Origin: Gymnopus androsaceus JB14
Taxonomy: Eukaryota; Basidiomycota; Agaricomycetes; Agaricales; Omphalotaceae
Reading direction: 5' to 3'
DNA: 64,000 nucleotides
Assembly: GCA_009733575.1 (NCBI GenBank)
Contig: ML769400.1
Location: 186,001 to 250,000 of the forward strand
The position numbers and the translations under genes are program-made. Each line of letters opens with the position of its first letter. Position 1 is the first letter of the stretch. Positions 12,271-24,663 of the stretch are shown here, one piece after another. Below the pieces are notes generated by a model. It saw only the letters and a program-made list of their open reading frames with translations, was not told where the DNA came from and made no database searches.

Positions 12271-13835
12271 AATCGATTCTGTCTTTTTTTTTTTTTGATT
12301 CTTCGCCTTCCACTTATTTTTCAGAACTTCTTCCTGGACTTCATCTTTTTTCGTCTTAACTATGTTGCATCCTTATCAATTATCAACCAAACTTCTAGTA
12401 GTTAGTTAGTTAATCGCTCACTCACGCTCATTCATTCATTCATGTATTTCTTCTTATACCCGTAATGCATCATTGCTAGATTGTCTGCTTGACTTGATAC
12501 GGTAGATTCGTGATGTTGGGAGGAACCGCATAACCGGAATGATTTATCGTGTGTTTGAAGAACCGATATTCAAATGCTGACGACAACTTGATGCAATTTT
12601 TCAAGTAGATATTATTTTTTTCCCTAGCTCTAAGAATCCGGCTAAGAAAGACCGTGTTTGGTTACAGGATGATGGAAATGATGACCTCTGTGATACGCAT
12701 CTAAGCTCACCAATCAATGTCCGAAAATGGTAGTAATACATGCAGCTTTGACCGGCAATTTGTTGTAAAAACAAATTGGCGTTGGGCACGACTATATGCT
12801 TTCGAATATTTCACTCGCTGGAATTTCCTCCGCCATAAGGACATAATCTCCTTGGGTATCGCTCGTCTCGATACTATTTTTGTCTGCGTTCATAATGATA
12901 TCTAACAGCTCCCATACTGTCAGCCACTGGGAGACACGGCATTCGATCATGAATCATGATGAGTCGGTTACTATATAAAAAAGCCTTGCTTTTCTGCTAT
13001 TTGCGGTATTCTTGCACCGCACGTATATTATTAACTGGTTCTCTACTGGGCTTGCCAGTGTAACTAGGTGCATTCCCAACGGCAATAGCCTGCGTATACA
13101 GTGTCTCACGAAAGTCACGAAAGTCCCATAAACAGAACTTTAACAACTCGGTTGGCCAAGGACATGATGCATGATGATGATCCTATGGTTCTCTGATGAG
13201 TCCCAATACGTCCGTCTGGGGAAAGCTGCTTCGACCTCGACATCTGATTGGATTCAATCTTGATCTAGTAATCCCTATCATCGGTGAAGACTCAGCTGTG
13301 CAGCCATCTCACAGCTCAAATGGAAATATAATTTCTCATCATGATAATCACATTATGCGGGATAGGCACCGCTATGTATTCCGCCGCGGATAGAAGAGAA
13401 ATTTAAACGATTGTCCATGTGAGGATACATTGAACTTTAGCTGAGGCGCTGAACGGTGAACTCTAGAACTCTAGAAATCCAAAAACCTTTCGACTGACAG
13501 ATGAATGAGAAGAATATGTGACAGTTATTCATTGCGGGAGCTTTGTACAGAGTATTTCCTGGTAGTACAATCCAGATCAACTGAATCAGCAAAAAGCGGC
13601 AGTTAGAAACACAACTTTGGGGTATGAAAACACAGCAGATAGATAAATAATCACAACGCAAGTCCAGGGAAAGCGAAGCAAAAAAAGTATACAGTGCATA
13701 GTGAAATCCAGCCAACCACAGTCATCAAATCGTGGCGATAACACAAAGTCCATCCAGAGTAAAGGAGTAGTAGCGTGAGGTCCAAAGAAAAGACGATAAA
13801 TACACAAATACATACATAAAATTGGGTAGAAGCGT
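12271..13835. other. convergent intergenic stretch
   Basis: Lies between the 3' ends of KNR4 (plus) and the GATA factor (minus). A T-run just after the KNR4 stop (12283-12296) fits a 3' UTR. The rest is AT-rich with no supported gene; ORFs of 60-90 codons look like chance. Confidence 0.4.
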
Positions 13836-15068
13836 TTAAACTTCATCACGATGAACATGATCATGTCGCGACCGGGATGATTTTGACGGGGGACCAGAGG
13901 ATAGCGGTGGGGGACCAGGAGAAGCCTTTCCATTCATAGACGATTGTCTCGAAATTGGAGGGGACCCTCGATCCTGCCAAGGCCTACTCGCAGAGATTGG
14001 CTTTTTGTGATCATCTTCTCTCCTCGACGCGTGATAAGAGCCATTGTTAGACTGTGGAGGAGGAGGAGCCACTGAGCTCAAGGGCGCCAGAGAAGGATGT
14101 GGCGGGTAAGAGTATGGTGGCCCAGATATGGGAGGAAGAGTGTTTGTCATTGACGGAGAACCTTGGCCCTGCGAGGATGGACTGTGAGCGACCGTCTGGT
14201 TATGCATGTGTGGCGACGGCACAGTATGATGCGTAGGTGGAGAGCGCGAATGCAACACAGAAGAAGCCAGCGGACCACGCTTGTGAGGAAACTGCTCAGG
14301 ACGAGGCCTCGAGTGAGTACGTTCAAATAATCCACATTTGTTGCAAAGCTAATGAAAGCAATAAGTATACTAGATTTTTTTCGACACGGAATGAAATATC
14401 CCACTCACCACTTTTCCGGGACTGAGGTTGCTTCTCCTCCATGTACTCGTGTCGGAGGTACAGCAATTGAAGCAGCGTCTGCGCACGCGGTCGCTCAATT
14501 TTGTAGCAGCGTCCTCGGTGAAGACCACGGGGATGTTCGTATTCATAGGTCCACCTTGGTACGGCATCGGTATGGCAGGCAAGCCATATGGTTCGCGCCC
14601 AGTTGGAGGCACGCCACCTCCATGCCCCATGGCGCCGTCCATCCCCATAGAGGGGCCACCGGGCATACCATGCGAGGAAAACGGCGGAAGAACAGTAGGC
14701 ACATTGTACGGAGACCCTTCGTGCGAGTCGTATCCTCGGTGACCGTTATGGTGATGATTTACAGGAGGAGGAGGGGGCGGATGAGAATAGTAAGGTTGAG
14801 GGTGGGAATTATAATACTGCGAAGCATGTGGCGAGGAACGCCGAATGGGAGGAGTAGAAACAGAAGAACGATCTAAAGAAGACACAGATGGAGTAGGGGA
14901 GTTTGTAGAGGACAGAGTAGCAATGGGCGGAGCGGTCGGTGGCGAAGGACGCCTATCAAAGTGACGGTGTCTAGCAGAGAAAAAAAGGTCAAAATTCCCT
15001 CAATAATTCCCGGAAAAAAATTAGACATACGAGGACATCGGATATGGTTCAAGAGTACGGTGAGGCAT
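13836..15068 (-). CDS. GATA-type zinc-finger transcription factor
   Basis: A nuclear DNA-binding protein with one finger near residues 170-200: CFNC, WRRSNLSPGKV, CNKCGLFERTHSRPRPEQF, then PHKRGP. The spacing is C-x2-C-x19-C-x2-C, longer than the x17 or x18 of classical GATA fingers. I recognise this long-loop type from basidiomycete proteins, but its target is unknown to me. Low-complexity Pro/His/Ser regions lie on both sides. There are three exons: 15031-15068, 14409-14970 and 13836-14348. The lengths 38, 562 and 513 sum to 371 codons, so the frame is clean. The chosen ATG gives MPHRTLEPYPM; an extra upstream exon cannot be excluded because a short coiled-coil-like stretch (EVLERQLELAQRR) is readable near 15250-15300 on the same strand. 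Confidence 0.8.
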
Positions 15069-15935
15069 TTACTGAGCAAGACGCGTCTGAGCGGGTTTTT
15101 GAGGTTGATGTCTGCAATCATAATGGATGAGTCGTCAGCGTCGCAATCACAAAATATGTCACCAACGTTAATTGATGCAAAGTATTCCCGAACGGTAGAT
15201 CTTGTTGAGCGGAGTCCGTTTTGATGATGCTGATGCAGCGAGCGCAATCAGATTCACCTCCGTTGGGCTAGCTCAAGTTGGCGTTCTAGGACCTCAGCAG
15301 AGGAAGAAGGACGCAGAGAGGCTGGAGATCTTCAGAAGGGGTTGATAGATCAAAATGCCAGCGCAGAACGTATTTATGAGGAATCAACGAAGAAAAATCA
15401 ACACAAACAGAGCGTATACAATCAGTATCCAATCGCACAAGCGTATTCCTGTGCTGATTCATGTGTGATGAGATATCTGATGAGAACACGAGGACCTGAA
15501 GGCTGCAGACCCAGTAGTCTGGCTTGAGTTTGATTCGTTGATTGTAGTACCGCTTCCTTGGATCATGCAGAAATTATAGATAGACAGAGATCTTGGAATG
15601 TTTCGGGCAGCTCGCATATACGTACAGTACTAACGGGAAAACGTTGACTCCGGATGGAACCGGATCTGAAGGTGACGGTACTGTGGAGAATATAAGAGGT
15701 CGGGAGAATGGGCTATACAGCGGGAGGATATTCGGAGCTTTGTCCAAGCAAGTGGCAACAAATTGGGCACTTATGAAGATCTAGTTTCTTCGCCTGCTTC
15801 GTGCGTTTCTGTTCTTATCGTCCAGAATTAGTCTCGCGGGTTTAACGAGAGAGAAGAAAATCGCCGCGGAGTATCAGGCTATGCAAGCGCTATGCAGCTA
15901 ACACCGCAGGCCAATGTCATTATTGAGATTGTTCA
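15069..15935. other. stretch between GATA factor and ARPC5
   Basis: Upstream region of the GATA factor and downstream region of ARPC5. A minus-strand open segment (14873-15247) and the coiled-coil-like segment near 15250-15300 may be 5' leader or missed exons; neither joins cleanly to the GATA frame. Confidence 0.35.
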
Positions 15936-16557
15936 TTATACAGTCCTTCGATCCGTCATGGTTCGTACTATACATCCAGTTCCCGCTATTTCCGTGAGCT
16001 GCAAGTAATTGAACGAGTGATCGATAAAGCAAAGTAAAAGTGAACGCACCTTTTCATGCCAGCTGAGAAGAACACTTGCGTTTGAATCAGCCCATCCTGA
16101 CATCGCCATGCCCTTGTATAAATACTTCATGAGGGTGTCTTGAGAATCCATGGAAAGAGCCTTGAGCACGTTGGGGATCTCGGTGGACTTGGTAGAGTTT
16201 AGGATAGTGAGAAGAGTTTGCAACGAAATGGTCTATCAAGAACGATGAGAATTGGCTCCAAGGCAGGGGAGCTGCGCACCTTGGCATCCTCAACGTTTGG
16301 ACCATATGGCGCGTTTTCCAGGATTGCTGTCAATGCTCCAGGGACATCGTTTCTAACAGGTTTCATTAGAGAAATTCACATTCCAAAACAGAATTCAGTG
16401 CTCACTTTGCCAGGTAGCTCCTCACAGAAGTCTGTCTCGCCTTGACTTCCTCCAAGACCTGTGCGGGATCGCGTGAATCAGCCTCATACAGCTCTGATTC
16501 TTGCAAGACATCTTCATCAAAGGCGTCAATATCGATCTTCCGGAATGCACCATCCAT
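15936..16557 (-). CDS. ARC15: Arp2/3 complex subunit 5 (p16-Arc/ARPC5)
   Basis: The smallest Arp2/3 subunit, needed for branched actin nucleation at endocytic patches. The protein starts MDGAFRKIDIDAFDED and includes DPAQVLEEVKARQTSVRSYL, GALTAILENAPYGPN, LQTLLTILNSTKSTEIPNVL, DTLMKYLYKGMAM and the family-typical C-terminus TGCIVRTMTDRRTV. Four exons (16406-16557, 16280-16352, 16050-16232, 15936-15998) sum to 157 codons with intact phases, giving 156 aa, the normal family length. It is divergently paired with the aldehyde dehydrogenase gene 118 bp away. Confidence 0.95.
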
Positions 16558-16675
16558 GGTGGTTTGTAGTTAACGTTGAGCGCTTAATCTGGCGCTTATT
16601 TCGCCATAAACGTGATCAAAGTTTCATTTCAAACTTGACTTTTTCGACGCGTTTATCGTACGACCAACCTCGAAC
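16558..16675. promoter_or_regulatory. shared divergent promoter, ARPC5 / aldehyde dehydrogenase
   Basis: Only 118 bp separate the two start codons, so both core promoters must lie here. A palindromic stretch around GGCGCTTATTTCGCC is the most notable element. No clear TATA box. Confidence 0.5.
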
Positions 16676-19155
16676 ATGACCAAGTTCACCTACTTCATTC
16701 TTCACCCTTTTTTATCTTTCAATTTGTGGTCAGACGAGCATCGGGAGGATGAAGGCATCGACATCTTCTACGCGCTTTTCCTTTGCGTTGCCGCTGGGAT
16801 ATGGCTTGTAGTTCAACGAGAGAGGCGGTCGAAGAATAGCCCTATTCCTTTCCAGTTCTCATCACCCAAGGTAACACTCTCTAACCAACCTACTTCTGGT
16901 TCTAACATTCCTTTTAGGAAGCCGATCCTAATTGGACTTCAGTTAAAATCGACAGGCCTACATTGGAATCTCACTTGGAAGATGTAAATATACAGCCCAT
17001 GATGCTTCCTGATAGGAGATACATCACCTGCTTCGATCCGAGCAATGGTCTCCATCTTGCAACGGTTCTCGCAGACAGCGAGGCAGAGATTGCAGCCAAA
17101 ATTCAAAAGGCTTACACCGCGCAAAAGAGCTGGATGTACACCGACTTTGTTAAGAGAAGAAGAGTGCTCCGGAGTCTGCAGAAATGGCTGGTGGAAAACC
17201 AGGATCTCTGTGCGAGAGTAGCTTGTCGAGATACCGGAAAGACGCGTGAGTAGTCGCACAAGAGTTCCCGATATCATGTTGACCATCACCAACAGTTATT
17301 GACGCGGCTTTGGGAGAGATTCTTGTCACCTGCTCCAAGTTGGAGTGGATCATGAACTACGGCGAAGAGGCACTAAAACCCGAAAAAAGGAGATCAAACT
17401 TTATTCAGTTTTACAAGAAATCCAAGGTACACTATGATCCCCTTGGTGTTGTCGCTGCCGTTGTTTCATGGAATTATCGTTAGTATTCACTAGCTCCAGA
17501 CTGTATCGCTTTTCTTATTCCCTTTCATCAGCTCTGCATAACGCCTGGTCCCCTATTCTCGCATCCATCTTTGCTGGAAATGGCGTTGTACTCAAATGCT
17601 CTGAAAACGTGACATGGTCTACGAGTTGGTTCGTCAACATCATCAAGAACTGCCTCGAGGCTTGTGGCCACGACTCGGAACTTGTGCAGGTTTGTGTACC
17701 TCTTCTTCGCCTCAAGTTGGTTTCTAACGTACTCTTGTCTCAGCTCGTTTGCTGCTGGCCAGCGCAAGCCGCTGCATTGACGAAATCACCGTATATCAAG
17801 CATATCACTTTTATTGGGTCCGAAACCGTTGGCCGACAGGTACGTGGAAAGAGTGAGTATAGGACCTTTTGCTCATCCGGTTCTTTTTTAGATTGCAAGA
17901 GATGCTACGGAGCACTTGACTCCAGTCACCCTGGAGCTTGGTGGCAAAGACCCTGCTATCATTCTCCCGAACACAGACTTGGACCAATGGATCAGTACCT
18001 GGATGCGAGGTATTTTGTAAGAAAGCTTCCAAATTTCGTTCATGTACTTTGCTAACTCCTTACTTTAGCCAGAACGCTGGTCAAAATTGTATCGGTATCG
18101 AAAAGCTTATTGTCCACATCAGTCAATACGATGATTTGTACGAGAAGCTCAAAGAGCGAATCGAGAAGCTTCGCTGTGGTTCCGTAACCTTGCCTTCGGA
18201 CCAGGGATATTTGTCGCCTGTAGATGTAGGCGCGATGATAGCTGACAACCGCTTCGACGCTCTAGAGGCACTCATCAAGCAAGCTGAGGAGGACGGTGCA
18301 AACATTGTCAACGGAAGCCGCTATCATCATGTGTATCATGACCAGGGAACTTATTTCCTCCCTACCTTGGTCGGTCTGACCAAGAATGAGGCGGCGATCG
18401 CACAACAAGAACGTACGTCTTTCTTCCTTTCAAGTGCCTTTTGGTTATTAAACTTTTTAACCAGTTTTCGCCCCGATTGCCCTTGTCATGGGATATGAAG
18501 AGTTGGAGGAAGCCATCGAGCTTGCCAACGGCACTCGGTATGGACTTGGAGCAAGTGTCTTTGGCCCCGACCAAAAGCTGTGCCTCGAAGTTGCCGAGGA
18601 ACTCGAGTGCGGAATGGTTGCTGTCAATGACTTTGCAGTGTTTTATGTATGTTCTTCTATTCGTCTATGTATTTATTATCTTTCTGACGTTCTGTTTGCA
18701 GATCAAGTGAGTTGTATACGATGTATAATTGTACCTCCTACTAACATTTGTCAAAGCCAAGATCTGCCATTCGGCGGCACCAAGGCCAGTGGATACGGTC
18801 GATTCGGTACGTATCTTTTGTCTCTTTCGAAAACGCGACTTGTCATTCATAGATGATAATCTCCTATAGGTGGATCGCGAAGGACTGCGAGCCTTGACCA
18901 ATCCAAAGGTTATTGTATACGATGCGTGGCCAGCCTTCATTCAAACTTCGATACCCAAGGTGTTGGACTACCCCATTCGTTCATTAGGGACCAGTTTGTG
19001 TGTATCATGCTCTCTCTCTCTCTTTTGGTTTCGGACATACGCTGATTGAGATGGAAAGCGAATTTACTTCAGGGTTGGTACGATTTTTCTATGCGGATTC
19101 ATGGAGGACGCGGATACAGGGTTTGGTTACTGTGATACAGGCATCGAGGAAATAG
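16676..19155 (+). CDS. MSC7: membrane-anchored aldehyde dehydrogenase, Msc7-like
   Basis: Aldehyde dehydrogenase superfamily, of the type of yeast Msc7 with an N-terminal membrane segment (about residues 28-46, [17 protein letters not shown]). Motifs in order: [24 protein letters not shown], general-base Glu in [12 protein letters not shown], nucleophile Cys in [26 protein letters not shown], and the tail [18 protein letters not shown]. Twelve exons are needed; the ninth is only 5 nt (18702-18706), giving FYINQDLPFGG. Lengths total 1891 nt, that is 630 codons plus one base. The surplus base lies at the start of exon 11 (about 18873-18875), where GGREGLRAL is expected but the frame slips. Everything else is in frame, so a consensus error or a recent mutation is likely. 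The cellular substrate is unknown. Confidence 0.88.
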
Positions 19156-19533
19156 GTATTACTGGATTCATTTGGGGGCCCATCGCGTATGTATCTCAGT
19201 ATGTATCTCAGTTTCCAAAAAAAAATATACATATCTTTTTCGACTCAAAGCAGTTGTATGTCCACAAGCGCAGAATCATAGAGAAGGCGAAAAAAAATTG
19301 ACATTAACTGAAATTCTACAGAACATATAGATACAGGCGGTAGATGGATGCTTTTTTGAGGTATATGTAGATGCGATGCATGAATACTTTACAGAAATCC
19401 AAATGAGTGAAATACATATGAAGAAGGGAGCCATGCTTATGATACAAATCGTAGACGAGAAAAAAGAAAAAAAGGAAACTTGTATGCATACTACCGCCAG
19501 CGGAAGTTCGAATTCTTCTCCCCTGCTTCGCCT

Positions 19534-21016
19534 TTACACCAAGGAATGATCAAAGCCTCCGTCGCCCGTAAAGTTCCAAATGTTACTGTAGTCAAGGAAG
19601 GCTGTATCCAAGGATAAAATCGATTCCAGTGACCCAAGGTCCAACTCGTCAAACTTGGCAGACTTATATGCAAAGTTCGACGCGAGACTTGTAGAATAAG
19701 GCCCAGAGGGCGCACCTTCCGCAGTGTGTTGCTCAGGGAAACTATTGGCGAGATCGGACGTAGAAGGAACGAGCGGGGATAGGAACGGTGGCTCGTATGG
19801 AATCTTTTGGGTCAGAGCGGTGAAAGGAGGAGCCTGGCGAAGAGGGTTGGGAGGAGAATGAATATCGTTATCGTTGAAGGAAGCGGCGGTAGGAGTCTAA
19901 AAGAATGAATTAGGATCGGCCGCAAAAAAATGGGGAAAATATAGCTCACAATATTAAATTTGTTGAACCCTGCGGAAAGCCCGTTGTCCGAAGATGGCGA
20001 GTGAGGTGCAGAGGATGAAGGCGAGGAGGAGCCCATATGCTCGTCGAAGAACATGGCAGAGTAATCGAAATGACCATCGAGGGATGGATTAGAAGAAGCA
20101 GAGGGCGGTCTCAGTAACGGATACTCGTTCGCCGCACCGCTGTTGTATTCAAAGTTGAGCGGCTGGTTTCCGGGGTAATGGGGATAGGAAGGGTTCGGGA
20201 ACATGGGAGGAAGGCTGCTGTCGCCGCCGGATGAAGAAGAAGGAGATGAGGGCGATGGCGAGGAGGTGAATGAGAGAGTGGGAAGCAATGAGTCGGCCTC
20301 CGCTTCAGGCTCGTTCCTCGGTAAACTATGTTCCTTCTGTTTGGGCTTCCTGCGCCGCCTGGGAGAGGCCGCAGGACCGTAAACCTCAGTCCACTTCTCT
20401 CTGAGCTCCCGAATCCGAACTTTATCCTCCTCCGCTGACTGTGCTTTCTTGGCTTTCCGCGAAGAACCCCTAGCAGCAGGCGTGAATTTGTAGCCGGGGT
20501 ACTTCAATTGGATGTTGCTTCGATTGTCTCGCCGCCTCGTCGTGCCAGACCTGCTTCTCTTCGGGAGGCATCAAGTTCCAACATTCCCCAGCTACTTTGC
20601 TTAGTTGTTGCTGACGCTTCTCGGCCGCTGCAGGGATAGCCCCAGTCTTCAACATGTTTGACCGAAAAAGCATAAACGCGTTCGGGGAACGAGGAATGCG
20701 TCTAGTTTCGAGGACAGGAGATAGTGGTGAAGATGGTTCCGATTGCGGCGCGGTAGGCAAAGAGAGGGCGTCTGGCGACTCGGAGGGCCAGTCACTGAAT
20801 GGCTGAAAAAACGTAGGACGCGTATACTTGGACAGCCGCACTTCTGGGAGAGAGATGGGACTAGGAGTGCCGTCAGGATAAAAGGGAACAGGCGCGGTGG
20901 AGGGAGAGGGAGAAGGAGGAGGCGAGGAAAGAGGTGATAAGCCAAGTGGATCTAAAGTGAGCGTGTAAGTAGAACGACGCGTTGTTAAGGACAGCCAACT
21001 TACGATGAAGATTCAT
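19534..21016 (-). CDS. HMG-box transcription factor
   Basis: The HMG box spans about residues 75-145: IPRSPNAFMLFRSNMLK, GECWNLMPPEEKQVWHDEA and YPGYKFTPAARG, followed by basic residues (ASPRRRRKPKQK), the MATA_HMG/Ste11-type arrangement found in fungal regulators of mating and morphogenesis. The rest is Ser/Pro-rich, with an acidic-aromatic C-terminus (LDLGSLESILSLDTAFLDYS) that looks like an activation region. Exon 1 is 13 nt (21004-21016), then 19950-20951 and 19534-19896. Lengths total 1378 nt, one more than 459 codons; the break sits inside the HMG box near 20507-20515, between KQHPI and LKYPGYKF. It is convergent with the aldehyde dehydrogenase gene. Which HMG regulator this is cannot be said. 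Confidence 0.82.
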
Positions 21017-22033
21017 TGCTTCAGGATGTTTCTAAGGTTCCTGCGCGTTCAAGTCGTAAAAGGTAGTAAAAAAGATGTGTAGCTGAACAGAATTGGAGAG
21101 AGATTGGACACTTTGACTCTTTATAAAAGTTCTCGCAAACAGTGCTTATCGGGCCCATTTTCGTGGCGCCTTTCTCTGGATGACTTGGACCCGGGACACG
21201 AGGCTGAATATGAATGGGAAGACGCGTCTTCGAGCAATGCCGCCCGGTCACGTGTACACGAGAACATAGCAAGACCGGAAACCTCCTCGAACACGTTCCG
21301 CCGCAAGGCATCAGCACCAATTCATTTAGATGTGAGATGGGAGGATAAGCCTGCATGAGGGCTTGAACGAGGCCTTGAACGAGGCTTATCGTGAGTCATG
21401 CAGAATCCTGTGATTTAGGAGCGGGAGCTGAATTTGCGAAGGATGATTTTGAACAGGGAGGAGTAGACCACGAAGGGTTGGAGGAAGTTCAGCTATGAGA
21501 GGTAGCGTTTTAGTAGAGTACTAAGTGCTAGTAATACTGAAGAAAACATGAGGCTCGCGCCGGCTCCGACAATATTTCGATTCTCACACTCAGCGGTACC
21601 GCTTTCTGCTTCCGCTCCGGTATTAGCATACTGCTCACAGTACTTAGGGAAGCCATGTTTGCTCCTACATGTCCTACGATCCAAAATACGATTTTCCATC
21701 GCCAGTCTCCGGCCTGACGGAAGCGCTCGATGTGCTTGATACCCTCGTCGACGTCAACGTCCAGATTCAGAGGTGTTGCCGCAAGGCTCAGGCTTTGAAT
21801 CACCGAGGAATTACTTGCCAATATGCTTACTTACCATAGTTTGAGGCCCTCTCGAAATGCTCAAAAACTATTTGTAAAGCCATGAAATCATATTGGATTG
21901 TTAATTAAAATAGCTAAGGCTCGATTGTAAGGTATTTCTATAATGTATCGAATGATAAGAGTGAGAAGGAATGGGAGGTGTCGCGGGAAGGCAGTAAGTA
22001 GTTCCATGCAGAGTCAAGATATTGTAGGTTGAG
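21017..22033. other. stretch between HMG factor and unknown gene
   Basis: Upstream of the HMG gene and downstream of the next minus-strand gene. One minus-strand segment (about 21493-21640) reads CEQYANTGAEAESGTAE, then GAGASLMFSSVLLALSTLL, which resembles the C-terminus of a GPI-anchored protein. No matching upstream exon was found, so it is not called a gene. Confidence 0.3.
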
Positions 22034-24438
22034 CTAAGCTCTCCCGGCATAAGAATGTCCGTGTGAGGCAGTTCGAAGATGTATTCCACTGGTGCCCAGA
22101 TCCAAAAACGATCGACGCCTTTTGCGTTCACTGTCCTCTTTTTTCATGGCCTTTGACTTCGGAAACACGCCCATAAACTTGGTCTTCCAAATACCTTTCG
22201 GAGCGGTATCTGCACTGGAGGTGCGCTCATCAAATGGAGGAGCAGGAGGTACCTCAGCGGCCCGAGCTGGGAAAGCAACATCTTCTGCACCACAACCGCG
22301 ATCAGAGCGATTTGAGTTTCCGAGGTCTTCAACCTTTTGCTGGCCCCAGTTCATAAACGAGATACGCTTTGACGATCGCTTCGACACTGTGCCCCGTGGC
22401 GAGAGATCGGCAGAAATCCGTCGAGACGTGCGATCCGACGTGAATACACCTTCCACGATCTGGGAGAGCCGTTGAGAAGCGCGTTTGAAGCCTTTTGCTC
22501 TGCTAGGACCCGTCTCGTCAACTTCATCTGGACCAGTAGTAGTTTGTTCAGCCTTCCCATCGACTTCCCATCCCCTCTTCCCATACCACTTTCGACATCT
22601 GTCCCACTGAGCTTGACATTTTCCGCACGGCTTGGTGTTCCCTATTGGCCTTGGAAGCATATCTGTTGACCCAGTGACATCAAATGCAAACCAAACCGGC
22701 AAGAGGTACAGCGCGGGAGGGAAGGCAATGGCGTAGGAGGAACGAGGGTGTTGGTGATGTCTCCTAGAGCATTTCGTCGGACGGAGGAAGGAGGAGTCTG
22801 AGGAATAGAAGCGAAAGGCGATAGTTGATTTGGTTCGATAACCAGTGGAAAAGGATCGGGTAGAGTTGGACCTAGAATCTCGGGAGTGGGGAATGTCAGC
22901 GTGAGGGCCGGAGGTTGCAAGAGATCCTTGAATGTGTTGCACTCGGCTTCATCGTCGGTAGCATCGAACACTACGGGAATTCATTAGTCTAAAACACTGG
23001 CCAAGGAAGGCTAGCTTACAAGAATCATCGCCATGAACTGTTGACTTCAGAACGAACGACATCCGTCTAACGCGTCGGGAACCAGCGGGATTCTCGTCTG
23101 CATCTGTAACATGGAACTGTATGATATCGGTAAGCATTCCAAATGGTACGGTACACATGTACGTACCTTGGGTTCGGTTTCAGCGTCAAACATGGGTTCT
23201 GGATCCCAATCCGCTTCGTCGAAAGCGAAGCCGGAGTAGTCTTGACTTTCATTACCGCGGCCAAGTACAGGAGAGTCACTGTAGTATGCTAGAATATCGT
23301 CGACATCTTCGAAAGCGGATGAATCTTCCAATATAGGAGAAAGTTCGAAAGCGGGCGGAAAGTTGTCAGAAAAAGCTTGAGAGGAACGGGTTTGAGTGCG
23401 CGAGGGTAAAGAAACAGGAGAAGATAACGACGGAGGTGCAGTCATGTGTGATGTTGAAGGGTAGTTACATTCGTTATCCGATGGATCAAAGGAAGAGCAG
23501 GAAGAGACGGAAGAGTCCAGTTCATGCATCATAGAGTTTCGCTTGAGCGTGTCGAGAAATTCCAATTGTCGTGGAGTAGTAGTCTTGAATGCCTGCAGAG
23601 AAACGGTTGGAAAACGCGTAAAGTAAGAAGCACTCAGACGACACTGACGCTATCAAAACTGTCAAAGCCAGCCATTTCATTTGAGTTGAAGCCAGAAAGA
23701 ATACGTCTGCTTGTCCTTCTAAGCCGCTTATCGTCAGACGCTGAGGGATATTGTGAGCTTTGAGGGATATGCTTGTCCTTGTAATGTCTGGAAAGTGGAG
23801 AAGAGTTCCAGAATCCGGTAGAGTGCCTTCTTGAGGATTTCGCAGTGGAAGGAGACCGTCGAGGTGACGGGGATTCCTATGTAGAAGATGGATAAGATAT
23901 CAAAGTGCGCTTTTTGGGAAGCTTACTTACAAGAAGTGAAGAGGCTACAGCAGTCAAAAGTCCAAGTTCCACGTTGGGCGACTTACTCTGCATTGAGACA
24001 CATATCAGCAGTTAGAAAGATGAGCAATTTAGCTACATACCGAATGTTCGTAAGGGCAGTTACATGAGCAGCAGCAGGTAGAGTTTCTATTGGATCGAGA
24101 AATACTGCAAATGCTACTACTAGCAGAGATATTTTTTCTTCGTCGCGGGGTACGAGGAGTTTCGCCGAATTTGGTTGTAGATACGTTGAAGTTGGAACCT
24201 TGGAAGCTTTGTGAGAAAAATTCGATCTCGCCCAGTCTAGAGCCTACGTGAAGTCTGAAGTTTGTAGTGGTTACCTCGAAATGAGGTTACCGGTATAGTA
24301 AATTGGGTCTGGTTGTGACGGAGTTACTTTGAATGACTGTGGATTGAGGTCAGGATGATACTGGGATGATTTTGACATATACCCACAGGATGTTGGGAGC
24401 ACTATAGTGGATATGGCTTGAAGAGCAGACTGCAACAT
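22034..24438 (-). CDS. unknown Ser/Pro-rich protein with paired Cys motifs
   Basis: Not a family I recognise. Seven exons can be followed (24291-24438, 24041-24243, 23931-23987, 23649-23876, 23167-23592, 23020-23116, 22034-22970), encoding about 698 aa. The N-terminal half is Ser-rich with a Cys cluster (STCCSCNCPYEHS). The middle is acidic (ILEDSSAFEDVDDILAYYSD). The C-terminal half has CTSCRFG about 30 residues before PCGKCQAQWDRCRKWYGKRG, possibly a metal-binding knuckle, followed by a basic tail. Lengths total 2096 nt, one short of 699 codons. The missing base falls between the two Cys pairs near 22665-22690, in a T/G-rich run. The start is the first in-frame ATG (MLQSALQ). It is divergent from VID21. 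Confidence 0.65.
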
Positions 24439-24663
24439 GGCTTGAAATTGAAGGTGGCGCAAGATGAGAGGGAAAGCCAAGTGGTCGGCGCTTACTTGGA
24501 AACCAATAAGCGCCCAATCACTGATCTTTCTGCAAGAACCACCACCATCTTCCTACTAACTTTCTCTTTTCGCTAATTGGAGCCTGAATATCCAGCAAGG
24601 TCTCTCTCAATCTGCTTTTATTTTTTGGCGCTTTGTTCTCCTCTAGCCTAGGCGACACAGAAT
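24439..24663. promoter_or_regulatory. shared divergent promoter, unknown gene / VID21
   Basis: 225 bp between divergent start codons. No clear TATA box on either strand. Confidence 0.45.

Noticed and set aside
21528..21821. 97-codon minus-strand ORF (with WKIVFWIVGHVGANM)
   Set aside because: No recognisable family; competes with another frame of similar quality in the same place, and neither splices into a convincing gene.
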